Shown: in pieces, positions 54,312-62,608 of the stretch
Layout: each line of letters begins with the position of its first letter
Numbering within the stretch: position 1 is the stretch's first letter
From: Paenactinomyces guangxiensis
GTDB taxonomy: Bacteria; Bacillota; Bacilli; Thermoactinomycetales; Thermoactinomycetaceae
NCBI RefSeq assembly: GCF_016055185.1
Contig: NZ_JAECVR010000001.1
Location: 1-64,000, forward strand
Reading direction: 5' to 3'
Length of the DNA: 64,000 bases
Notes under the pieces: generated by a model
What the model saw: only the letters and a program-made list of their open reading frames with translations
What the model was told of the DNA's origin: nothing
Database searches by the model: none
Translations under genes and position numbers: made by a program

Positions 54312-54351
54312 AACCCCTTTTTTGACATTATTTTGTATCAAAAAAGGGGTT
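54312..54351. repeat. 14-bp inverted repeat covering the VanW gene's ribosome binding site
   Basis: AACCCCTTTTTTGA (54312-54325) and TCAAAAAAGGGGTT (54338-54351) pair perfectly around a 12-nt loop. In the minus-strand RNA the second arm contains AAAAAAGGGG just before the VanW start. The hairpin can end DUF1294 transcripts and can also hide the VanW binding site. Confidence 0.8.
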
Positions 54352-54363
54352 ACTATAACAGAT

Positions 54364-54636
54364 TCACATAAGATTATTCAATAAGTAATACAAGACAATC
54401 ACATTCCAGACGGTCAGGAGTGGAATCCCCACCCGAAAAGAGGGATGAAGAGTTTTATGGCAGAAAACTTTCATTCCGATCCATACTCCTGCGGCTCCTC
54501 CACAAAAAGAGAGGAGGAAAAACGTGCTCTCATTTACCCTCCACTTTCCTTTTTTTGCTTTCTGTTTATCCGATCCCATTAAGAAAAAACCATATGTACT
54601 CAAAAAAAGAACAAGCAACAGGACTAATCGTATCAT
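54364..54636 (-). CDS. DUF1294 small membrane protein
   Basis: A 90-residue membrane protein with about three helices. GSDKQKAKKGKWRVNESTFF and SFCGGAAGVWIGMKVFCHKT are the family hallmarks. ATG 54636 gives the usual length; the upstream TTG would add 16 residues, and neither has a clear binding site. The function of DUF1294 is unknown, though nucleic-acid-related and envelope roles have been proposed for fusions. It lies between the VanW gene and the cyd promoter region. Confidence 0.82.
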   Translation of the reverse strand: MIRLVLLLVLFLSTYGFFLMGSDKQKAKKGKWRVNESTFFLLSFCGGAAGVWIGMKVFCHKTLHPSFRVGIPLLTVWNVIVLYYLLNNLM

Positions 54637-54676
54637 ATTTTGAATAATAACATATTGAACAAGTATTGTCGATAGT

Positions 54677-54694
54677 TTGTTCAATATTTAACAA
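54677..54694. promoter_or_regulatory. Rex-like operator upstream of cydAB
   Basis: TTGTTCAATATTTAACAA is an 18-bp near-palindrome matching the Rex consensus TTGTGAAWWWWTTCACAA in 15 positions. It is 180 bp upstream of cydA. Rex represses cyd genes when NADH is low in many Gram-positives. Confidence 0.55.
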
Positions 54695-54872
54695 ACTTAA
54701 GTCGAATTTACTAACAAATTATTGAAAATTAGTGTCAAAGTACGTGAAATTATGTACAAAGTCTCCTGTCATGAGTATGATGATAGAAGGAAGTTTTACT
54801 ATTTATCCGGGAGAGATCCCGTTGACCAACCTCTCCGATAAAAATTGTTTGTAGTAGAAAGGGCTGGCTCTC

Positions 54873-56201
54873 ATGGATTCTGTAATCTGGAGTCGAATCT
54901 TAACCGCGGAAACATTAGCTTTTCATATTATCTGGGCAACGATTGGCGTTGGGGTTCCCATTTTTATCAGTATTGCTGAAGGATGGGGAATCTTTAAGAA
55001 AGATCCGCACTATATTCTTATGGCCAGACGGTGGACACGCGGATTTGTTATCACCGTTGCAGTCGGAGTTGTGACCGGAACCTGTATCGGATTGATGCTC
55101 TCCCTGCTGTGGCCCCGGTTTATGCAACTGGTTGGCAATGTAATCAGCCTGCCGCTCTTTCTGGAAACTTTCGCTTTCTTCTTTGAAGCGATTTTCCTCG
55201 GAATTTATCTTTATACATGGGACCGTTTTAAACACCCGATATTTCACTGGCTGACTTCAATCCCGATTATTATCGGATCAACTCTGTCTGCCGTATTTAT
55301 TACAACAGTCAATTCCTTTATGAACACCCCTGCCGGATTTAAGATTGATGCAGCGGGCAAGGTGACTGATATTGATCCGATCGCTGCCATGCTCAACCCG
55401 GCTACACCCAGCAAAGTGGCACATGTTGTCTCCTCCGCTTACCTCACGTGCGGGTTTTTACTGGCGGGGATTGCTGCCTTTTACCTGTTGCGGGGCCGGA
55501 CACATATTTACTATAAAAAAGCGTTGCGACTAACCATGATCGCAGGGTTTGTCCTGGCACTAGCCACCTTTGCCGCCGGCGATCTATCCGGGAAGTTTCT
55601 GGCCAAATACCAGCCGGCTAAACTGGCCGCCGCAGAATGGCACTTTGAAACCAGGTCAGAAGCCCCTTTGCTTTTCGGAGGGACGCTGGATGAAGAAACG
55701 CTTGAAGTCAAAAACGCGATTGAAATTCCATATGCCTTGAGCATTTTAGCCGGGGGAAGTCCGGACGAAAAAGTAATCGGACTAAATGAAATTCCGCGGG
55801 ATGAATGGCCGCCTCTTTATGTTCACTATCTGTTTGACGGGATGGTTGCCATTGGCTTTTACCTGATGTTTATTTCCGGGCTGTTCTTATTTTTATGGAT
55901 CAGAGGAAAAGGAAATGAATGGAGTCCCTGGGTGCTCAGGGGGATATTTCTCGGTGCCCCGCTCTCATTTATCGCGATTGAATTGGGGTGGATTTATGCA
56001 GAGGTGGGACGGCAACCCTGGATTATCAACGGTTTGATGCGGGTGGAGCATGCAGCCACAACCGCCGGTCATGTAGGGACAATTACTCTTTTGTTCAGCC
56101 TGTTATACGCGGCCCTTGCCATCGTGGCAGTCAGCGTGCTAATTCGCTTATTCCGCAAGCACAGTCCTGAGGACGAGTTACAAGAGAGATTTTCCGCTTA
56201 G
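54873..56201 (+). CDS. cydA: Cytochrome bd oxidase subunit I
   Basis: The heme-bearing subunit of the quinol oxidase, in the cytoplasmic membrane; it reduces O2 to water and works at low oxygen. It has nine membrane helices. The N-terminal AFHIIWATIGVGVP gives the heme b595-ligand His, and AHVVSSAYLTCGFL holds the His of heme b558. FDGMVAIGFYLMF has the Met ligand and GRQPWIINGLMR is the conserved signature. The Q-loop is short, as in other Firmicutes. Length 442 aa. ATG 54873 follows AGAAAGGG by about 9 nt. It is cotranscribed with cydB and probably under Rex control. Confidence 0.97.
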   Translation: MDSVIWSRILTAETLAFHIIWATIGVGVPIFISIAEGWGIFKKDPHYILMARRWTRGFVITVAVGVVTGTCIGLMLSLLWPRFMQLVGNVISLPLFLETFAFFFEAIFLGIYLYTWDRFKHPIFHWLTSIPIIIGSTLSAVFITTVNSFMNTPAGFKIDAAGKVTDIDPIAAMLNPATPSKVAHVVSSAYLTCGFLLAGIAAFYLLRGRTHIYYKKALRLTMIAGFVLALATFAAGDLSGKFLAKYQPAKLAAAEWHFETRSEAPLLFGGTLDEETLEVKNAIEIPYALSILAGGSPDEKVIGLNEIPRDEWPPLYVHYLFDGMVAIGFYLMFISGLFLFLWIRGKGNEWSPWVLRGIFLGAPLSFIAIELGWIYAEVGRQPWIINGLMRVEHAATTAGHVGTITLLFSLLYAALAIVAVSVLIRLFRKHSPEDELQERFSA

Positions 56202-56218
56202 GAAGGAGGGAGCCGCCA

Positions 56219-57232
56219 ATGCTATTGGAAGTTATCGGCATTACCGTATTATGGGTTTTTCTGTACGGATATTTAATCGTAGCCTCAATTGATTTTGGGG
56301 CGGGTTTCTTTTCCTGTTACAGTATGTTGACCCGGAAAGACCATATCATCAACAAAATTATTGACCGTTACCTGTCCCCGGTCTGGGAAGTGACCAACGT
56401 CTTTTTGATTTTCTTTATCGTCGGCCTGGTCGGTTTTTTCCCGGACACCGCCTATTACTATGGCACAGCCCTTTTGATTCCGGGAGGAATTGCCCTTATT
56501 TTACTGACGATTCGCGGTTCGTTTTATGCCTTTGCCAACTATGGGGCCCGCAAAAGCCGGCTCTATATGTTCCTGTACGGGATGACCGGTCTGTTTATTC
56601 CCGCTTCCCTGTCAACCGTCCTGACGATCTCTGAAGGCGGGTTTATTGAAAAGGCAGGGGAAAAGGTAATTTTCCACGCTGAGCGGTTATTTACAAGCCC
56701 CTACTCCTGGAGCGTTGTTTTTCTGGCGATTGTCAGCATCCTTTATATCAGTGCAAGCTTCTTAACCTTTTACGCGCAAAAAGCAGGCGACCAGCCGGCG
56801 ATGGAACAACTGCGCAAATATTCCCTGTTCTGGAGCGGCCCTGCGATTCTCGCCAGTTTGCTGGTTTTTTGGGGACTGTCCAAACATAATCCGCAGCACT
56901 TTGAAGCGGCGTTATCGATCGGCTGGATGTTTGGCGCTTCATTCCTCTGTTTCTGTGTGGCAGTCTACCTGATGTGGAAAAAAGAATCGTTGGGATTGTC
57001 TTTTGTGTTTGTCATGTTTCAATTTGCCTATGCTTTTTTCGGTTACGGAATCTCTCACATGCCATACCTGCTTTATCCCTACATCACCATCCAGAGCGGG
57101 CTTACCCATTCAACCATGGGCTGGGCACTGGTGATTGCTTTCATTGCCGGTTTGCTCTTGTTAATTCCTTCGCTCGCTCTTCTCTTATGGCTCTTCTTGT
57201 TTAACGCAAAATATGTGCGCGGTGAAAAGTGA
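56219..57232 (+). CDS. cydB: Cytochrome bd oxidase subunit II
   Basis: The second, heme-free structural subunit, with eight or nine membrane helices over 337 residues. YLIVASIDFGAGFFSCYS, TRKDHIINKIIDRYLSPVWE and VTNVFLIFFIVGLVGFFP are typical of the N-terminal half. ATG 56219 follows AAGGAGGGAG by 7 nt, 17 bp after cydA. No cydCD genes follow within the window; a terminator lies 116 bp downstream. Confidence 0.95.
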   Translation: MLLEVIGITVLWVFLYGYLIVASIDFGAGFFSCYSMLTRKDHIINKIIDRYLSPVWEVTNVFLIFFIVGLVGFFPDTAYYYGTALLIPGGIALILLTIRGSFYAFANYGARKSRLYMFLYGMTGLFIPASLSTVLTISEGGFIEKAGEKVIFHAERLFTSPYSWSVVFLAIVSILYISASFLTFYAQKAGDQPAMEQLRKYSLFWSGPAILASLLVFWGLSKHNPQHFEAALSIGWMFGASFLCFCVAVYLMWKKESLGLSFVFVMFQFAYAFFGYGISHMPYLLYPYITIQSGLTHSTMGWALVIAFIAGLLLLIPSLALLLWLFLFNAKYVRGEK

Positions 57233-57347
57233 AGAAATGATCATATATAAAAGAGGAACCATTTTCCCACCGTGTCACATCTGACAATCGTTTTTGACAG
57301 CGGGGGAAAATCGCTCCGGGTTAATCCAATACGGTATTGCCCCAGCG

Positions 57348-57379
57348 CTCTTCATCCATCCGGATTGAAGAGTGTTTTT
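57348..57379 (+). terminator. Terminator of cydAB
   Basis: CTCTTCATCC and GGATTGAAGAG pair with one bulge, followed by TGTTTTTTGAG. The stretch 57262-57310 holds a further repeat, ATTTTCCC...GGGGAAAAT. Confidence 0.7.
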
Positions 57380-57385
57380 TGAGAA

Positions 57386-58348
57386 CTAAATCGTTAACTC
57401 CACCTGATGAACCGGTCCCCCTTCCACTTTGCTGTTTTCCGCCTGGAGCAAGTGGAGCAGCAGGGCTTTTTCAGCATGCATCCGGTTTTCCGCCTGTGTA
57501 TAAATGATGGACTCCGGTGCTTCAATCAGTTCTTCTTCAATTTCGTAGCCCGGATGAATCGGCATATCATGCATAATGCAGGGTGTGAATCCTTGCAGAT
57601 TTTGGCGGTTCAATTGGTATTTGGACATGGTTTTGATACGGACATTACGTTCTTGTTCGTAAGAGGGGTCATTAAAATATTCCATATCAATCCAGGTATC
57701 TGTATAAATAAAATTGGACTCACACACTGCCTGAGCCAAATCAGTTGTCCGGGTTACCAGGCCGGAGTTTTCCGCCTCTTTCATCAGCGATTCATCCCAG
57801 GAACTTTCGTTCACGATGGGTGTAACCAGATTGAGCTTCATGCCGACCTTGATACATGCTTGTACCAGTGAATTGGCAATATTGTTGTGAATTCCGACAT
57901 ACGTTAAGGTAACCCCCTGAAAGGTTCCCGCTACTTCATAGATGGTCATCAAGTCTGCCAGTGCCTGTGTCGGATGAAATTTTTCACAACAGCCATTGAT
58001 GACAGGAACCAAGGAATATTTGGCCAATTCTTGAAGGTCGCTGTGTTTTTTCAGGCGGGCCATGATGACGTCACAGTTGGTAGAGACATATCTTGCTTCA
58101 TATTGAATAGGAGAAATGCTAAAGTTACTGTTATTCCAGTCCATCAGTACCGCATATCCACCCATCTGGGCGATGCCTGAATGGAAAGACAGCATCGTAC
58201 GGGTCGATGTTTTTTGAAAGAGCATAAGCAATCCCTTTCTAAAACAGGCATGATAATAATTTTCCGGATGTTTCTTTATATCAATTGCTTTTTTTACAAG
58301 TTGCATGATCTGTTCACCTGTTAGTTCCTGTAACGATAACACATGCAT
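57386..58348 (-). CDS. Aspartate/ornithine carbamoyltransferase-family protein of unknown substrate
   Basis: A 320-residue cytosolic enzyme. The carbamoyl-phosphate motif is KTSTRTMLSFHSG (family S-T-R-T) near residue 50, with HPTQALADLMTIYE near 132 and the second-substrate domain VTLTYVGIHNNIANSLVQAC. In the amino-acid-binding position it has MHDMPIHPGYEI where OTCases have HCLP and ATCases HPGP. The end PESIIYTQAENRMHAEKALL is conserved. It therefore carbamoylates some amine, but probably neither ornithine nor aspartate; agmatine, putrescine or acyl-ornithine-type enzymes are alternatives. ATG 58348 is chosen; the upstream GTG abuts the ribosome binding site. No arginine genes are adjacent. 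Confidence 0.82.
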   Translation of the reverse strand: MHVLSLQELTGEQIMQLVKKAIDIKKHPENYYHACFRKGLLMLFQKTSTRTMLSFHSGIAQMGGYAVLMDWNNSNFSISPIQYEARYVSTNCDVIMARLKKHSDLQELAKYSLVPVINGCCEKFHPTQALADLMTIYEVAGTFQGVTLTYVGIHNNIANSLVQACIKVGMKLNLVTPIVNESSWDESLMKEAENSGLVTRTTDLAQAVCESNFIYTDTWIDMEYFNDPSYEQERNVRIKTMSKYQLNRQNLQGFTPCIMHDMPIHPGYEIEEELIEAPESIIYTQAENRMHAEKALLLHLLQAENSKVEGGPVHQVELTI

Positions 58349-58515
58349 GATCAGGGACACTTCCTTTCAAGGAGAAAGTTTGTTTATATTTATACATTTT
58401 AATGCATTTTATTACAATAATCAACCCTGAAATCTCCTGTTCGATCCTTTATCAGGTTCTATTTTAGCTACATATTTATGCATACCGTTGTATCGCAAAC
58501 ATCATTTCCTTCCAA

Positions 58516-58552
58516 AATAAAAAACCACCGCCACTTACAAATGACGGTGGTT
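58516..58552 (-). terminator. Terminator of the glutamine-amidotransferase-like gene
   Basis: AACCACCG (58523-58530) and CGGTGGTT (58545-58552) form an 8-bp stem. In the minus direction it is followed by TTTTTATTTTGG. Confidence 0.8.
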
Positions 58553-58657
58553 CATCTGAACAAAGTCCTATTTGCTTCAGGGATCTCACTCCCCATCAAA
58601 TCAACCATATTCGATGGGATTATTTACTTGCATTTGTCTGTGCTTTACACAGTGGGC

Positions 58658-59368
58658 TCAAGATTGCTGTCCGGAACATGCGTCTACAAACGCTTGAAAA
58701 ATCTTTGCGGCCTCCGTTTGGGTTGAGGTCATACACTCCGGATGCCACTGAACTCCCAGTACAAAGGGATGGGACTTCCCTTCAATCGCTTCGATTACAC
58801 CGTCACTGGACCATGCCGATGCAACAAGCGAAGGGGCAGGTTCACGAACCGCCTGATGATGATAGCTGTTCACCTTGGCAGCTGTATGGTTCACAATTTG
58901 ACTGAGCAGTGATCCTTCTTTGATTTGAATCGTATGAGATGCGTGGCTTCTCGGTGCGCGTTGTGCATGTTGCAAAAGGGGGCTTTTTTGGCTGGTTAAA
59001 TCTTGAAACATATCCCCTTCAAGGGCGATATTCAGTATTTGGCACCCCCGGCAGATTCCCAGGATGGGCTTCTTCCTGGCGATAAAGTACCGGACCAGCT
59101 CAATCTCCATTTGATCCCGCTCGGGAACAATTTCCCCCAGGCCCGGAATTGGTTCCTCGCCAAACAAAGTGGGGTCAATATCCCCTCCGCCTGTCAACAT
59201 TAATCCATCACATTTCGCTGCCATTCCCTCAATCACTCTAGTGTCTTCTGTGTAGGGAAGCAAAAGGGGAATTCCCCCGGCTTGAATAATTGCATCTGAA
59301 TAATCACGCATCAAAAACAATTTTTTCTCTTGTTCCACTGACATAGTCAATCCAATCGTTACAGTCAA
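58658..59368 (-). CDS. Class-I glutamine amidotransferase-like hydrolase (PuuD/C26 family)
   Basis: A 236-residue peptidase-C26 protein, probably cleaving gamma-glutamyl bonds such as gamma-glutamyl-GABA. The nucleophile Cys is in GICRGCQ, with LMLTGGGDIDP before it and the His/Glu pair in GVQWHPE near the C-terminus. TTG 59368 is taken as start because AGGTGGG lies 6 nt upstream and the family N-terminus (TVTIGLT) follows at once. ATG 59425 would add an unusual tail. It is monocistronic, with the terminator at 58516. Confidence 0.88.
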   Translation of the reverse strand: MTVTIGLTMSVEQEKKLFLMRDYSDAIIQAGGIPLLLPYTEDTRVIEGMAAKCDGLMLTGGGDIDPTLFGEEPIPGLGEIVPERDQMEIELVRYFIARKKPILGICRGCQILNIALEGDMFQDLTSQKSPLLQHAQRAPRSHASHTIQIKEGSLLSQIVNHTAAKVNSYHHQAVREPAPSLVASAWSSDGVIEAIEGKSHPFVLGVQWHPECMTSTQTEAAKIFQAFVDACSGQQS

Positions 59369-59587
59369 CTCTCTCCCACCTCTTTGTGTCCGGGTTTTCA
59401 CTTCTTTCTTCCCGTTAATATACATAATAAGTTCCTGTGTGAACGGTGACAGTCAATAAACCGGGTCACATAACCAATGTACACCAAATTCTTGATTCAA
59501 TCACCCACGAAACGATTGAATTAGAAAATTTGCAGAAGGTACCGTTTTATGTAAACCTGCCGATCCTGTAAAAGTCGGGCTCACAAT

Positions 59588-59626
59588 AAAAAAACTCCAG
59601 ATCTGCGATACAGCTGGAGTTTTTTT
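59588..59626. terminator. Bidirectional terminator
   Basis: A7-CTCCAG and CTGGAG-T7 form a 13-bp stem around a short loop between the DUF378 gene and the amidotransferase gene. Confidence 0.9.
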
Positions 59627-59643
59627 GTTTTTAACTGTTCCTC

Positions 59644-59862
59644 TTACTTTGCATTTCGGGCTTGAACACGGTCGTTAAACAAAAAACTGATGGCGTAAAT
59701 GCCTGCGATTCCAACTATAGCGTAAATGATTCGACTTAAACCGGAGGAATTCCTGATCGCATCACCGCCAAAAAGAGCAGCCACTAAATCCCATTGAAAA
59801 ATGCCAACTAACAACCAGTTAATGGCACCGATGATCACCAAAATCAACGCTAATCTGCTCAC
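59644..59862 (-). CDS. DUF378 small membrane protein (YuzA-like)
   Basis: A 72-residue protein with two membrane helices. IIGAINWLLVGIFQWDLVAA and LSRIIYAIVGIAGIYAISFL are the family pattern. GTG 59862 follows AAGGAGGG by 6 nt. Function unknown. It is separated from ispG by a terminator. Confidence 0.92.
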   Translation of the reverse strand: MSRLALILVIIGAINWLLVGIFQWDLVAALFGGDAIRNSSGLSRIIYAIVGIAGIYAISFLFNDRVQARNAK

Positions 59863-59927
59863 GATTGTCCCTCCTTTAAAACTGGATCAATCCTAGTATG
59901 TGAAAAAAAAATACAGTTTATCCATGC

Positions 59928-59956
59928 AAAAAAAGCAACCCTGGGGAGAGGGTTGC
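59928..59956 (-). terminator. Terminator of ispG
   Basis: GCAACCC and GGGTTGC (59935-59956) form a 7-bp stem. In the minus direction it is followed by TTTTTTTGC. Confidence 0.85.
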
Positions 59957-59964
59957 TGTCAAAC

Positions 59965-61071
59965 TTATACTCCAACTTTTTCCTTTTCCGTTTCCGCTTG
60001 TTTTTTGTAGTATTCCTCAGCCAGTTTATCAATCTCTTTTTTCAACTCAGCTACCATCTCTTTTTCCGGGATTTTCCGGATAATCTTTCCGTGCCTGAAC
60101 AATAATCCTTCTCCCCGGGCACCGGCAATTCCGATATCTGCTTCTTTCGCTTCTCCCGGACCGTTGACGGCACAACCAAGTACAGAAACTTTAATCGGTG
60201 CTTTGATTTTAGATATATATTCTTCCACTTCGTTGGCGATGCTGATCAAGTCAATCTCAATGCGGCCGCAGGTCGGGCACGAGATCAGAGTAGCTGCATT
60301 GGCTGCGAGGCCAAAGGATTTAAGGAGTTCCCTCGCTACTTTTACTTCTTCGACCGGGTCGGCACTTAAGCTGATCCGAATGGTTGAGCCAATCCCGTAA
60401 GAAAGGATGGCCCCTAAGCCCGCAGCACTTTTCACCGTGCCGGAGAACAGGGTTCCGGACTCGGTAATTCCCAGGTGTAAAGGATATCTAAAGGCAGCCG
60501 CCGCTTTTTTATATGCTTCGATGGCCAGTCTTACATCGGAAGCTTTGAGGGAAACGACAATATCATGAAAATCCAGATCTTCCAGAATCCCAATATGGTA
60601 TAAAGCACTTTCCACCATTCCGTCTGCAGTTGGGTATCCATACTTCTCCAAAATTCGCTTTTCCAGTGAACCCGCATTTACACCAATGCGAATGGGAATC
60701 CCGCGTTCCTTGGATGCTTTAACGACAGCCTCAACTTTTTCGCGGCGGCCGATGTTGCCAGGATTGATCCGGATCTTGTCAATACCGCCTTCAATCGCTT
60801 TAAGCGCCAACTTATAATCAAAGTGAATATCTGCGACCAAAGGAACGGAAATTTCCTTTTTAATTTCCGGAATCGCTTCAGCGGCACGCATATCCGGACA
60901 TGCAACGCGCACAATCTGACAGCCAGCTTCGGCAAGCCGGTTAATTTCCGCGACAGTAGCTTTTACATCATGTGTTTTGGTGGTGGTCATGCTCTGGATG
61001 ACCACCTGATCATTTCCACCAATTTGTATATTGCCTACTTTTACAGGTCTTGTTTCCGTTCGGTGATACAT
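59965..61071 (-). CDS. ispG: 4-Hydroxy-3-methylbut-2-enyl diphosphate synthase
   Basis: The penultimate enzyme of the MEP isoprenoid pathway; it uses a [4Fe-4S] cluster and flavodoxin-type electrons. A TIM barrel is followed by the cluster domain. [20 protein letters not shown] and [11 protein letters not shown] lie in the barrel. [12 protein letters not shown] gives two cluster Cys, [12 protein letters not shown] the third and the following Glu region. Length 368 aa. ATG 61071 follows AAGGAG by 11 nt. It stands alone, 219 bp downstream of the small gene at 61290; the gap has a GC-richer block with no gene. Confidence 0.97.
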   Translation of the reverse strand: MYHRTETRPVKVGNIQIGGNDQVVIQSMTTTKTHDVKATVAEINRLAEAGCQIVRVACPDMRAAEAIPEIKKEISVPLVADIHFDYKLALKAIEGGIDKIRINPGNIGRREKVEAVVKASKERGIPIRIGVNAGSLEKRILEKYGYPTADGMVESALYHIGILEDLDFHDIVVSLKASDVRLAIEAYKKAAAAFRYPLHLGITESGTLFSGTVKSAAGLGAILSYGIGSTIRISLSADPVEEVKVARELLKSFGLAANAATLISCPTCGRIEIDLISIANEVEEYISKIKAPIKVSVLGCAVNGPGEAKEADIGIAGARGEGLLFRHGKIIRKIPEKEMVAELKKEIDKLAEEYYKKQAETEKEKVGV

Positions 61072-61289
61072 GGAAGCAATCGCTCCTTATCTATGACGTA
61101 GAAATATTCCCAGATGATACAGAACCATTTTATAGTATGCATAAATCATCGAAAACCGACATTCGGGCAGATGCTGCGCTTGCACCCGCAGGTTGTAGCA
61201 GTCAGCGGAACGGTGGGGCAACCTCAATAACAAAGTATACCACATATCGGCAAACAAAAAAGGAGCTTAGCCGCCCCTTTACATAAAAC

Positions 61290-61445
61290 TTATTCTTTTT
61301 TTTCATTCTGGACATAGGCAATTAACGCTACTTTTCCATCCATCATCTGATTGAGCTGCTTTTCCAGATCGGTAATTTGAGCCATTACTTCCGGGTGATC
61401 CTTCAGGTCAACCAATTGGAAATCTTGTGCAGGATTATTTCTCAC
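61290..61445 (-). CDS. Small coiled-coil-like protein, 51 aa
   Basis: GTG 61445 follows AAGGGGG by 7 nt and overlaps the end of the yqzE-like gene by 11 bp, so translation is likely coupled. The product MRNNPAQDFQLVDLKDHPEV continues MAQITDLEKQLNQMMDGKVA and ends YVQNEKKE. The middle has a heptad-like helix. Unrecognised family. Its place at the end of the comG-aroK-yqzE unit suggests cotranscription. Confidence 0.65.
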   Translation of the reverse strand: MRNNPAQDFQLVDLKDHPEVMAQITDLEKQLNQMMDGKVALIAYVQNEKKE

Positions 61446-61635
61446 TTAAACGCCCCCTTATCCGGGATCTTTGTTTATCCACATACATTTTCATGGAAAA
61501 AGGAATCATCCCAAACCAGCGAACCGACCATGCCTCTCTGTTTGAAGCCTTTATGGATTTTCTTTCACTTCGCGGTGTCTCCATATACCACATCATTTTT
61601 TGCAATAAATAACTAATCCAATCTTTAAATGACAT
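61435..61635 (-). CDS. yqzE: YqzE-like small protein
   Basis: A 66-residue protein. FKDWISYLLQKMMWYMETPR, then SERKS..., and VRWFGMIPFSMKMYVDK match YqzE, the small protein encoded at the end of Bacillus comG operons. ATG 61635 has GAGGTG 6 nt upstream; ATG 61638 is a possible alternative. Function not known; cotranscription with comG suggests a link to competence. Confidence 0.8.
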   Translation of the reverse strand: MSFKDWISYLLQKMMWYMETPRSERKSIKASNREAWSVRWFGMIPFSMKMYVDKQRSRIRGRLSEK

Positions 61636-61677
61636 CATTTCCACCTCAACCTTTAGCTTGACCGGCGGAATGATAAA

Positions 61678-62199
61678 TTAAACCTGTCTGCGCTGCCAAA
61701 ACGAAAGGATTTTCTCCACTACATCGTCTGGGGAGCAGGAAGTTGTGTTAATGGTACAATCGGCAAAATCATATTTTCCGTCTCTCTCCCGGAATAGTTG
61801 CCGTACTTTTTGCCGGATATCTCCCTGTAACAATGGACGGTCCCGGTTCGCGGACAGGCGGCGGATAATTTCTTCAGGGGTTGCGTACAGATGGATCACC
61901 CACCCCTGTTCCTTCATCATTGCCCGATTTTCCGGTTTGAGTACAATTCCGCCACCTGTCGTAATAAGAGAGGGAGGCCCGGACAGAAGTTGTTGCAATA
62001 CATCTGTTTCCTGTTCACGAAAAGATGCTTCCCCATATCGCTGAAAATACTCCGCTACGGAAAACCCCCATTTCTGTTCAATCTGTTGGTCGGTGTCCAC
62101 CCAGGGCAAATTTATTTGTGCAGCGAGCTGTTGCCCAGCTGTCGTTTTTCCGGTCCCCATAAACCCGATAATAATGAGGTGTTTTTTTGCCGTTTCCAT
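61678..62199 (-). CDS. aroK: Shikimate kinase
   Basis: It phosphorylates shikimate with ATP in aromatic amino-acid synthesis. Walker A is IIGFMGTGKTTAGQQLA (residues 10-26). The shikimate-binding DTD is at about 36-38, TTGGGIVLK near 78 and the lid NRDRPLL near 117. Length 173 aa is standard. ATG 62199 follows GAGGAG by 8 nt. It lies 31 bp after comGG on the same strand, so it is probably read from the comG operon or from an internal promoter. Confidence 0.96.
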   Translation of the reverse strand: METAKKHLIIIGFMGTGKTTAGQQLAAQINLPWVDTDQQIEQKWGFSVAEYFQRYGEASFREQETDVLQQLLSGPPSLITTGGGIVLKPENRAMMKEQGWVIHLYATPEEIIRRLSANRDRPLLQGDIRQKVRQLFRERDGKYDFADCTINTTSCSPDDVVEKILSFWQRRQV

Positions 62200-62230
62200 T
62201 CTATGTTCTCCTCACCTTTTAGCCATTATC

Positions 62231-62608
62231 TTACCGGATCCAGCGGATCACTGCCAGCGTGTGCGGATCAATCTCTGCTTGAATTGTTTGTTTGACTCCA
62301 AACCGCCCGGAAGCAGTTGCACGCACTTGAATATAGGAGTTTTCCGGTTTCAAGATTTCTGTAGTCACTTTTAATCCGTTAATTTGAAACACATCAGATT
62401 TAATCCGGTTTGGTTCCCGCTCCAGCCTTTGCTGGATCAATGCGATTCCGCTTTCGGCTGCATATTGTGCACGCATCCGTTCCCAGTACAAGTTCTGGGC
62501 CTGCCGGCTGTAAACCGATTGTGAGACTAGAAAACTAACCAGGATAAATAAAATAGTTAAAACAGCGACTACAACCGGTAAAGCCATCCCCCGTTCATCC
62601 CGTCTCAT
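62231..62608 (-). CDS. comGG: Competence pseudopilin-like protein ComGG
   Basis: A 125-residue protein with an N-terminal membrane helix (GMALPVVVAVLTILFILVSF) and the PulK-like segment MRAQYAAESGIALIQQRLER. It helps assemble the competence pseudopilus that takes up DNA. ATG 62608 overlaps the comGF stop as ATGA, with GGAAGGGTGG upstream. The sequence of ComGG is always variable, so the name rests partly on position. Confidence 0.82.
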   Translation of the reverse strand: MRRDERGMALPVVVAVLTILFILVSFLVSQSVYSRQAQNLYWERMRAQYAAESGIALIQQRLEREPNRIKSDVFQINGLKVTTEILKPENSYIQVRATASGRFGVKQTIQAEIDPHTLAVIRWIR

